From F1-60-MAGs027 sp044344715 (GTDB lineage: Bacteria > Actinomycetota > Acidimicrobiia > Acidimicrobiales > Ilumatobacteraceae): 22,138 bases of DNA. The stretch spans positions 1 to 22,138 of the forward strand of contig JBIJCI010000026.1 of assembly GCA_044344715.1 (NCBI GenBank). The letters are read 5' to 3'. Shown piece by piece: positions 16,706-22,138 of this stretch. The position numbers and the translations under genes were made by a program. The notes beneath the pieces are model-generated. The model made no database searches and was not told the origin of the DNA. It saw nothing but the letters and a program-made list of their open reading frames with translations. Positions within the stretch are counted from its first letter, which is position 1. The number at the start of each line of letters is the position of its first letter.

Positions 16706-17178
16706 GAGGCGGCTCCCTTGAATTGCACGGGGATACGGCCCTGCGCGTAGTCCTTGCGCAACGGGTGTCCGTCCCAATCCTCGGGCATCAGGATGCGCGT
16801 GAGGTCGGGGTGCCCGTCGAATCGGACCCCGAACATGTCGAACACTTCGCGCTCCATCGCCTCGGTGCTCGGATGCACGTCGAACAACGAGGCGACCGAC
16901 CCGCCGTCGGCGACCTGGACCCTCAGGCGCACCCGTTCCCGCTGCGCGATGGACAACAGGTTGACCACCACCTCGAACCGCTCACCGACCACCCCGGCGG
17001 GTAGTGATCGCTTCGCGTGCGCCAGGTAATCGACGGCGGTCAGGTCGACGCACATCGTGAAGCCTTCGTGGTACAACCGGGTCACGACGTCGAGGTATGC
17101 GGACGTCTCGACGAACAGCACCCGCTGCCCGAGCGACTCGTGGGCGACGACTCCCGGCATGCCGGTGGTGACGGACAT
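16702..17178 (-). CDS. nuoC: NADH-quinone oxidoreductase subunit C
   Basis: A 158-residue 30-kDa-type subunit of the peripheral arm. EREVFDMFGVRFDGHPDL near 109-126 followed by RILMPEDWDGHPLRKDY near 128-144 is the family signature. VVVNLLSIAQRERVRLRV and VDLTAVDYL fit the upstream strands. I chose ATG at 17178, 5 bases after the nuoB stop. The upstream extension of the open frame inside nuoB is arginine-rich and unlike the family. The Shine-Dalgarno is weak, suggesting reliance on translation from nuoB. Its stop overlaps nuoD (GTGA). The N-terminus is short; some actinobacterial NuoC proteins carry a longer N-terminal region that is missing here. Confidence 0.93.
   Translation of the reverse strand: MSVTTGMPGVVAHESLGQRVLFVETSAYLDVVTRLYHEGFTMCVDLTAVDYLAHAKRSLPAGVVGERFEVVVNLLSIAQRERVRLRVQVADGGSVASLFDVHPSTEAMEREVFDMFGVRFDGHPDLTRILMPEDWDGHPLRKDYAQGRIPVQFKGAAS
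16713..16719 (-). promoter_or_regulatory. Ribosome binding site deciding the nuoD start
   Basis: The minus strand reads AAGGGAG, 7 bases before the GTG at 16705, inside the end of nuoC. It supports the GTGA-overlap start and therefore the roughly 60-residue N-terminal extension of NuoD. Confidence 0.7.
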
Positions 17179-17183
17179 GATGG

Positions 17184-17768
17184 TTACCGTCGGTCCAGTG
17201 TGACGGGGGTGGTGATTCCAGCGGGAATCTCCTGGATGTGCACGTTCGCTCCGGCTCCGCTCGCCGCACGACGACGCATGATCTCGCCGTCCTCGATCAA
17301 CTGGTGCAGCGTCTCGATGGCGTGGATCAACGTTTCCGGTGTGGGCGGGCAGCCCGGTGCGTAGACGTCGACCGGAACGATCTGGTCGACACCCTGGACG
17401 ATCGCGTAGTTGTTGAACATGCCGCCGCTCGAGGCACAGACGCCCATCGAGATGACCCACTTGGGCTCCATCATCTGGTCGTACACCTGACGGAGTACCG
17501 GCGCCATCTTCTGGCTGACGCGACCCGCCACGATCATGATGTCGGCCTGGCGAGGCGATGCGCGGAAGACCTCCATGCCGAAGCGCGCGAGGTCGTAGTG
17601 CGGTGCACCCGTGCCCATCATCTCGATGGCGCAGCAGGCGAGACCGAACGTGGCGCCCCAGCTGGACCGTGAGCGCGACCACTTGACCAGATCCTCGATG
17701 CGCCCGGTGAGGAAGTTGTGCTCGATACCGCCGAGACCGTTGTCGACCACATCGCGAACCGCGCTCAT
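17184..17768 (-). CDS. nuoB: NADH-quinone oxidoreductase subunit B (cluster N2)
   Basis: A 194-residue product that holds the terminal [4Fe-4S] cluster N2, the direct electron donor to quinone. The ligands are the tandem Cys45-Cys46 (GLACCAIEMM), Cys111 (SMGVCASSGGMFNNYA) and Cys140 (VYAPGCPPTPETLI). ARFGMEVFRASPRQADIMIV between them is a core family block. ATG at 17768 overlaps the nuoA stop as ATGA. The last 40 residues are hydrophilic and variable, ending in TPVTLDRR. Nothing is missing. Confidence 0.97.
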   Translation of the reverse strand: MSAVRDVVDNGLGGIEHNFLTGRIEDLVKWSRSRSSWGATFGLACCAIEMMGTGAPHYDLARFGMEVFRASPRQADIMIVAGRVSQKMAPVLRQVYDQMMEPKWVISMGVCASSGGMFNNYAIVQGVDQIVPVDVYAPGCPPTPETLIHAIETLHQLIEDGEIMRRRAASGAGANVHIQEIPAGITTPVTLDRR

Positions 17769-18238
17769 GCCGCACCCACCTGCGAGGTCACCGGTTCACG
17801 ACGTCCGTCGAGACCGACCAGCTTGATGCCGGTCATCACCGGCGGGGTTGCCACCACGTCGGCAACCGTGAGGTCCTTCTTGGTTGGGCCCCACTCCATC
17901 GCGCCGCGCGCCAGCTCGTACACGAAGGTCACGAAGATGATCGCACTGAATGCGAGCATTGCGACGAAGCCGAACAGGCCGAGCGCCTCTCGGGCCACCG
18001 CGTAGGGGTAGAGGAAGATAATCTCGATGTCGAACATGATGAACAACATCGCCACGATGTAGAACGACACCGGGAAGCGCTCCGGTGACTCGCGGCTCGG
18101 CACGATGCCGCACTCGTACGGCGCGTCCTTGGCGGTGTTGGGACGCTTCGGCGCGAGCAGTTTCGAGGCCACGAGCGAGAGTACGCCGAACACGATGGCG
18201 AGCGCAGTGAGCACGACGATCGGGAGGTACTGGCCCAT
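17765..18238 (-). CDS. nuoA: NADH-quinone oxidoreductase subunit A
   Basis: A 157-residue three-helix membrane subunit at the quinone entry. APYECGIVPSRESPERFPVS near 39-58 is the flexible cytoplasmic loop, with Cys43 in the reporter position for active/deactive studies. FIMFDIEIIFLYPYAVA near 66-82 carries the conserved acidic pair Asp70 and Glu72. I chose ATG at 18238, preceded by a G-rich GGGGGTG stretch about 5 bases upstream. A GTG at 18244 in the same frame would add two residues. The C-terminal 35-40 residues form a hydrophilic tail longer than in the shortest homologues. It is the first nuo gene and lies 22 bases after the stop of the unknown 273-residue membrane protein gene. Confidence 0.95.
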   Translation of the reverse strand: MGQYLPIVVLTALAIVFGVLSLVASKLLAPKRPNTAKDAPYECGIVPSRESPERFPVSFYIVAMLFIMFDIEIIFLYPYAVAREALGLFGFVAMLAFSAIIFVTFVYELARGAMEWGPTKKDLTVADVVATPPVMTGIKLVGLDGRREPVTSQVGAA

Positions 18239-18260
18239 CGTCACCCCCGAACGGTCGGGA

Positions 18261-19082
18261 TCAGGCCTTCTCGAGCTCGCGTGCGCGGGCCAGGTTCTCG
18301 CGCAACATCAGGTCGCGCCGGTGCAACAACCAGCACAGGATCAGGAACACGATCAGCGACCCGATCGTGATGAACATCGCCGGCTGTCGGCGATTGCCGA
18401 GGTCGCGGATCATGTGCACGTAGCGGCGCTCCTGCGACTCGTCGATCTTCGGTCGTGCGGGCGCGCGACCCGGCTCGATTCGCTGCGGCACCACCGGTGC
18501 GACTTCCACCAGGGCGTACCTCGGCTCGTGGAAGAAGGCAAAGAAGTCGAGTGTCTCGTTGACCTTCGGCCAGCGATCGCCGCCGCGATCGAATACCGCG
18601 ACCGACACGAACTCGCCGGCAGCGAACTCGTCCGCCTGGTTGATGAGGATCTCGTCGGCTGCGGCAACGGCCTGACCGCGCTGCGGGTCGGACTCATCCA
18701 GCCGAATCCACCCCTCCGCCCCGAGGGCCGCGGCGGCTGCATCGGCATTCTCTGCCGCGGTACCGGTCAGCTTCAAGGGTTGTTCGAGGATGTCCGTCTG
18801 CTGGAAGAGTTCCGCATCGCGGACGATGGTTGCCGGCTCCGCCGGTTCCCACGTCGGCATTCGACCCTGCAATCCGATGCCGTAGGTCCACCAGATCGCA
18901 CCCATCGCCGCCATCCATCCGAAGAGTGAAGCGAGCACCACGAGGAAGCCGAGCCGTGCACCGAGATTGGTGCCGACCACGAGGTAGGTGCCGCCGATCA
19001 ACACAACGACCGAGATGATCACGACGACGATGCCGCGCAGCGTCGGCTCCCAGTCGATTGCGAGCAGTGCCGGCGCGTTCAT
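18261..19082 (-). CDS. Unrecognised three-helix membrane protein between the bc-type genes and nuoA
   Basis: I do not recognise this 273-residue protein. It has two N-terminal hydrophobic helices (about 15-38 and 42-68), a hydrophilic region of about 165 residues, and a C-terminal helix near 235-257 followed by a charged tail (RRDLMLRENLARARELEKA). After helix 2 comes WWTYGIGLQGRMPTWEPAEP, rich in aromatic residues. The middle region is acidic and alanine-rich, with WIRLDESDPQRGQA and NETLDFFAFFHEPRYALVEV. There is no CxxCH haem motif, no iron-sulfur motif and only one cysteine, in the last helix. It starts 1 base after the dihaem cytochrome stop and ends 22 bases before nuoA, so it is very probably co-expressed with both. 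A structural or assembly subunit of the bc-type complex is the most economical guess; this is inference only. Confidence 0.8.
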   Translation of the reverse strand: MNAPALLAIDWEPTLRGIVVVIISVVVLIGGTYLVVGTNLGARLGFLVVLASLFGWMAAMGAIWWTYGIGLQGRMPTWEPAEPATIVRDAELFQQTDILEQPLKLTGTAAENADAAAAALGAEGWIRLDESDPQRGQAVAAADEILINQADEFAAGEFVSVAVFDRGGDRWPKVNETLDFFAFFHEPRYALVEVAPVVPQRIEPGRAPARPKIDESQERRYVHMIRDLGNRRQPAMFITIGSLIVFLILCWLLHRRDLMLRENLARARELEKA

Positions 19083-19083
19083 G

Positions 19084-20154
19084 TCAGAGACCCCGCACGT
19101 ACTCGACGATGGCCGTGATCTGATCCTGGGTCAGCATTCCCCCGAAGCCGGGCATCCTGCCGCCACCCTGACCTTGTTCGCCGTAGCGCTTGCCGTACTC
19201 ACTGCCTGCGGTGATGAAGGCGATCATGTCTTCTTGGTTCGGGAACTGTCGGATCGTCGAGCCACCCGTGAGGCTTGGCCCGAAGGCGCCACCGCCGGTG
19301 ATCTGCGGCTCGCCATACGACCAACCCTTGGTGTGGCAACGGGCGCAGGAGTATGCACCCGCACCGAGGTCGAGGTTGAACAGCGCCTCGCCGAGCGATC
19401 CGTAGGTGCCGATGTCGACGAGTCGCTCGGCCTCGGCCTGAATCTCGTCCTGGTTCTTCTTCGGCAGTGTGCCACCGTCGCACATGGTGGCTTCGTCGTC
19501 GGGCGACGCGCAGTTCTCGCGCGGTATCTGGATGCTCTTCAGGTAGTCGAGCACCGTCTGGATCTGTTGTTCGTTCATCGGGCCGCCACCTACGAGACCC
19601 CACGCCGACATCGGCGAGAACGGTCGCCCGTAGTTGAGGATGAAGCGCACCTCTTCCTCGCTGTAGCGGAGGTAGACGTTGTTGATGGCGGGCGCCTTCC
19701 AGTTGACGGCTTTCACTTCACCGGTCTTCGGATCGGTGACGGCGAACGACGCGACGCCGCCGCCGCCGTTCATGCCGCCGTGACAGCCGGCGCAGTTGAA
19801 GCCGCCATCCGCCGTGGCGGCGAAGAGTCGCCCACCCCAGTACTCGAACTTGTGTTCGAAGTCCTTCTCCGCACCGGCTTGGCGACCGGGTTCGAGGATC
19901 CAGTACAGCGGCAGCACCACGGTGATCACGGCGAGGAAGGCCAGGCCGAGCAACTGGGTGCGCTCGAGTTTCTTGCCCTCCAGCGTCTCGTCGTCGTAGT
20001 AGGGCTTGCGGTTCGCGGCCAGCTCGATCTCCGAACCGATCTCGGCGCGGCTCGAACGGATGTTGAAAAAGGCGTAGAGAATCCAGCCGCCGATGGCGAC
20101 GACCAGGGTGATCCAGGCAAGCGTCGTGGTGACGTCGGCAAAGAGAGGAGTCAT
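19084..20154 (-). CDS. Membrane-anchored dihaem cytochrome c of bc-type complex (QcrC-like role)
   Basis: A 356-residue protein with two N-terminal hydrophobic helices (about 9-31 and 67-87), then two class-I-like cytochrome c domains. Haem sites are CAGCH (121-125) and CARCH (270-274). Likely axial methionines are Met182 in RPFSPMSAWG and Met334 in GGRMPGFGGM. Each domain ends in the usual helix (QQIQTVLDYLKSI and DQITAIVEYVRGL). Cys215 and Cys225, between the domains, could form a disulfide. By position and domain make-up it should take electrons from the Rieske protein and pass them toward a terminal oxidase, as actinobacterial QcrC does. Unlike textbook QcrC, the anchor is an N-terminal helix pair and no C-terminal helix is visible. 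The start is ATG at 20154, 4 bases after the Rieske stop. Confidence 0.9.
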   Translation of the reverse strand: MTPLFADVTTTLAWITLVVAIGGWILYAFFNIRSSRAEIGSEIELAANRKPYYDDETLEGKKLERTQLLGLAFLAVITVVLPLYWILEPGRQAGAEKDFEHKFEYWGGRLFAATADGGFNCAGCHGGMNGGGGVASFAVTDPKTGEVKAVNWKAPAINNVYLRYSEEEVRFILNYGRPFSPMSAWGLVGGGPMNEQQIQTVLDYLKSIQIPRENCASPDDEATMCDGGTLPKKNQDEIQAEAERLVDIGTYGSLGEALFNLDLGAGAYSCARCHTKGWSYGEPQITGGGAFGPSLTGGSTIRQFPNQEDMIAFITAGSEYGKRYGEQGQGGGRMPGFGGMLTQDQITAIVEYVRGL

Positions 20155-20158
20155 GGGT

Positions 20159-20989
20159 TCAGTGACCGCCCGCTCCGACGCAATGCGGGCCTTCGGCTTC
20201 CTGACCGGTGGTGTTCGTGCCGATCGAAGGCCCGCCGAACACGGCCGCCGTGTCGATCACCACGTTGCCGTTGTTGATCGAGACGGCGAAGCGGTCCATT
20301 CCGCGCGGGGCCGGACCGCCCTTCTTCTCACCGACCCGGTTGAACTGCGAACCGTGGCACGGGCATTCGAACCATTGCGACGTCGCACAGTTCGGTACGC
20401 GACATCCGAGGTGCGGACACTTCTGGTACAGCGCGACGATACCGGACGACATGCCGGCGAACACCGGTGCCTGCGACGCGTAGACAACCTCTGCCTTGGA
20501 CAGTGATTCCGTCGGGTACTCGGTCAGCCAGGCGCGGGCCTCGGGCAGGTAGAGGAAGCCCTTGTTCGCACGGATTCCGGCGACGATGTCGTCGAGTTTG
20601 CCGGCACTGATCTTGGAGCCGAACCCGCCCTCCGCACCCTTCCAGAGGAAGCCGATGACCGCAGCGCCGAACCCACCGAGACCGGCGCTCATCAAGGTGA
20701 CGGTGGCACGGTTGAAGAACTGCCGACGCGACACGCCGAGCACCTCGGGGTCCGGCGGCGAGAACGGTGCGACGGCCGCGCTCCGGGGCACGGCGAGCGC
20801 AGTGCTGCGCGCGGCGACGGCCTCGCGTTCGAACTCCCGCCCGGTCGGTCCGGTGGCGGCGGCCTCGTCGCGCGACTTGGTCTCGCGGGAGAGCACGCCG
20901 GTCGACTCCTTGCGTCGCGCCGCCGTGACGACGACGACGATTGCAAGGACGATGATGACTGCAATGGTGGTGATGAGTGTGGTGTTCAT
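20159..20989 (-). CDS. Rieske [2Fe-2S] subunit of bc-type quinol oxidoreductase (QcrA/PetC-like)
   Basis: A 276-residue Rieske protein. The cluster motifs are CPHLGC (Cys191, His193, Cys196) and CPCHGSQFN (Cys209, Cys211, His212), giving the two Cys and two His ligands plus the Cys196-Cys211 disulfide pair. An N-terminal hydrophobic helix (about 5-23) is followed by a charged linker. A twin-arginine sequence, SRRQFFNRA at 87-95, then precedes a second helix (about 96-116). In actinobacterial QcrA an internal twin-arginine motif before the last helix directs Tat export of the folded Rieske domain; this arrangement fits, though with two visible helices rather than three. The role is electron transfer from quinol to the dihaem cytochrome. 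ATG at 20989 lies 3 bases after the preceding stop. Cys201 and a near-C-terminal cysteine (GPHCVGAGGH) are extra. Confidence 0.93.
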   Translation of the reverse strand: MNTTLITTIAVIIVLAIVVVVTAARRKESTGVLSRETKSRDEAAATGPTGREFEREAVAARSTALAVPRSAAVAPFSPPDPEVLGVSRRQFFNRATVTLMSAGLGGFGAAVIGFLWKGAEGGFGSKISAGKLDDIVAGIRANKGFLYLPEARAWLTEYPTESLSKAEVVYASQAPVFAGMSSGIVALYQKCPHLGCRVPNCATSQWFECPCHGSQFNRVGEKKGGPAPRGMDRFAVSINNGNVVIDTAAVFGGPSIGTNTTGQEAEGPHCVGAGGH

Positions 20990-20992
20990 GGT

Positions 20993-21715
20993 TTAGAGCT
21001 CGAAGAAGATCCCGTCACGCCACGGGAACGTGAAGTTGTAGCCGGGTCCCCGGAAGAACGAACTGATGATCACGAGCACCGCCCAGAACATCATGTGGAC
21101 GGTCATCAGGCTGGTGATGAACTTGCGATCCTCGGGCTTGTTCGACGCGTTGCGGTCGAGGTACGGCGCGAAGATGAGGAGGATGATTCCCATCCCGGGG
21201 ATGGTGACGCCGGCGATCATCGGGTGGAACATCGTGAGCAGTTCCTGGAGGCCCATGAAGTACCACGGGGCCTTCGACGGGTTGGGGGTGGCATTGAAGT
21301 TGGCGGCCTGCAGGAGCGGCGCGTTGACGAACCACGAGAACATGAAGGTGAAGGCCGTGCACGCGAGGGCTGCGACGAACTCGATGGAGAGCAAGTGCGG
21401 CCACACGTGCACCTTGTCGACCGGAACGGCCTTGACGTCCTGGATCGAGCCCGACTTCACCACGGTGAGCAGACGCTGTGTGTGTCCGCCCGGACCGGCA
21501 CCGACCGGCACGCCGGCGGCGCTCGGCGCGGCAACAACGGGTGCGGCCGGCGAGTCCTTCACGGCGACGCCACCGGAGCGGGCGGCTTTACTGCGCTCGA
21601 GGAGCTCCGACGGAATCCGTGATGCGCCTTCCGCGGCCGCGTCGCCGCCGGTGGACTCCGACTTGTCGCGGGCGGCCTTCGCCCGCTTGAGGAGGTGTTC
21701 CGGTATCTCGGTCAT
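20993..21715 (-). CDS. Cytochrome b6f subunit-IV-like protein (C-terminal half of cytochrome b)
   Basis: A 240-residue protein with three hydrophobic helices (about 108-135, 158-186 and 198-221), the layout of b6f subunit IV. The quinol-site region reads TPNPSKAPWYFMGLQELLTM near 143-162, with APWY at 149-152 where classical enzymes have PEWY. HPMIAGVTIPG follows. The C-terminus ends RGPGYNFTFPWRDGIFFEL. The first 107 residues are a hydrophilic Ala/Pro/Gly-rich extension absent from plant subunit IV; it includes a duplicated IPEHLLKRAKAAR / IPSELLERSKAAR element. With the upstream b6-type gene it should form one functional cytochrome b holding the quinol-oxidation site. ATG at 21715 lies 19 bases after the cytochrome b stop. 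Confidence 0.9.
   Translation of the reverse strand: MTEIPEHLLKRAKAARDKSESTGGDAAAEGASRIPSELLERSKAARSGGVAVKDSPAAPVVAAPSAAGVPVGAGPGGHTQRLLTVVKSGSIQDVKAVPVDKVHVWPHLLSIEFVAALACTAFTFMFSWFVNAPLLQAANFNATPNPSKAPWYFMGLQELLTMFHPMIAGVTIPGMGIILLIFAPYLDRNASNKPEDRKFITSLMTVHMMFWAVLVIISSFFRGPGYNFTFPWRDGIFFEL
21578..21706 (-). repeat. Coding repeat: two copies of a 13-residue IP-x-x-LL-x-R-x-KAAR element
   Basis: Residues 4-16 (IPEHLLKRAKAAR, bases 21668-21706) and 34-46 (IPSELLERSKAAR, bases 21578-21616) of the subunit-IV-like protein match at 9 of 13 positions, with a 30-residue period. The DNA differs at many third codon positions, so the similarity has been kept at the protein level and is not a recent DNA duplication. 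The copies lie in the cytoplasm-like N-terminal extension, separated by a low-complexity linker. Function is unknown. Confidence 0.75.
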
Positions 21716-21734
21716 CGTCGCACCCGTCCTTTGC

Positions 21735-22138
21735 TCACAACGGTCCTGAGATTCCGCCGTCCTTGCGGACGCGCCAGAAGTGGATGGCGAGGAAGATCAC
21801 GGTTACGAACGGGAACAGCAGCACGTGGAGCACGTACCAACGCAACAGGGTTTCTGCGCCGATCTCCGTTCCACCGAGCAACACGAACCGAACCTGCGAC
21901 CCGATGATCGGTGAGTACCCCATCATGTTGGTTCCCACCGCGACCGCCCAGAGCGCCAACTGGTCCCATGGCAACAGGTAGCCGGTGAACGACAACAACA
22001 GTGTGAGGGTGAGGAGGATGACGCCGACCACCCAGTTGAACTCGCGCGGGGCCTTGTAGGCACCGTGGTAGAAGACGCGCGCCATGTGCAGGAACACCGA
22101 CAGCACCATGAGGTGCGCACCCCAGCGGTGCATGTTGC
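21735..22138 (-). CDS. Cytochrome b6-type subunit, C-terminal part (5' truncated by window edge)
   Basis: The frame is open to the window end (…NMHRWGAH), so the N-terminus lies beyond 22138; about 133 residues are visible. MHRWGAHLMVLSVFLHMARV holds two haem-ligand histidines 13 residues apart. RWYVLHVLLFPFVTVIFLAI followed by HFWRVRKDG holds the second pair with 14 residues between. The end VRKDGGISGPL closely resembles the end of cytochrome b6. The protein stops after the fourth helix, so the C-terminal half of cytochrome b is supplied by the next gene. It would carry the two b haems that move electrons across the membrane from the quinol-oxidation to the quinone-reduction site. The internal ATG at 22133 is not a plausible start because it would remove the first half of the four-helix bundle. 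Confidence 0.92.
   Translation of the reverse strand, partial: NMHRWGAHLMVLSVFLHMARVFYHGAYKAPREFNWVVGVILLTLTLLLSFTGYLLPWDQLALWAVAVGTNMMGYSPIIGSQVRFVLLGGTEIGAETLLRWYVLHVLLFPFVTVIFLAIHFWRVRKDGGISGPL

Noticed and set aside
16706..16777. Longer nuoD start at 16777
   Set aside because: It would overlap the conserved end of nuoC by 76 bases; GTG at 16705 has AAGGGAG upstream and a 4-base overlap.
1..22138. Mobile elements, CRISPR arrays, tRNA or rRNA genes, riboswitches, and a dedicated defence or biosynthetic system
   Set aside because: I saw no direct-repeat arrays, transposase or integrase motifs, inverted-repeat ends or RNA gene signatures. Coding density leaves almost no room for them. The novelty here lies in the respiratory complex details, not in a new stand-alone system.

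Overview
The window is a high-GC, almost gap-free stretch of bacterial chromosome, most likely from an actinomycete. The class Acidimicrobiia (an Ilumatobacter-like organism) is my best guess from the respiratory gene set and protein style; no marker gene proves it. No rRNA, tRNA, CRISPR array, insertion sequence or phage gene is visible. No intergenic gap exceeds about 30 bases.

Region 1 (about 1-3300) is the edge of an envelope or polysaccharide-type cluster. On the plus strand lie the C-terminal part of a family 2 glycosyltransferase (cut by the window edge) and a GNAT acetyltransferase coupled to it by a GTGA overlap. These converge, with a 20-base 3' overlap, on a minus-strand cupin gene. 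The cupin follows a minus-strand gene for a 581-residue polytopic membrane protein resembling the DUF6311 / GT-C-like group.

Region 2 (about 3320-18238) is a complete 14-gene nuoA-N operon on the minus strand in canonical order. It encodes proton-pumping NADH:quinone oxidoreductase (complex I), probably menaquinone-linked. NuoEFG form the NADH-oxidising arm, NuoBCDI carry electrons to quinone, and NuoAHJKLMN form the membrane proton-pumping arm. All cluster-ligand cysteines and the key membrane Glu/Lys residues I looked for are present. Most junctions are ATGA, GTGA or TGATG overlaps, so several starts can be fixed well inside the longest open frames.

Region 3 (about 18261-22138) lies directly upstream on the same strand. 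It encodes a cytochrome bc-type quinol oxidoreductase with an unusual layout: a b6-type cytochrome b (running off the window end), a separate subunit-IV-like protein, a Rieske protein, a membrane-anchored dihaem cytochrome c, and an unrecognised three-helix membrane protein. The b protein is split as in b6f complexes, with 13/14-residue haem-histidine spacing. The quinol-site motif reads APWY where the textbook motif is PEWY. The dihaem cytochrome is anchored by an N-terminal helix pair.

Together, quinol made by complex I would be the substrate of the adjacent bc-type complex, which passes electrons through its own dihaem cytochrome towards a terminal oxidase not in this window. Gaps of 1-22 bases across the boundary suggest one long transcription unit. 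The best leads are the bc-type complex and the 273-residue unknown membrane protein between it and nuoA; the nuo operon itself looks conventional.
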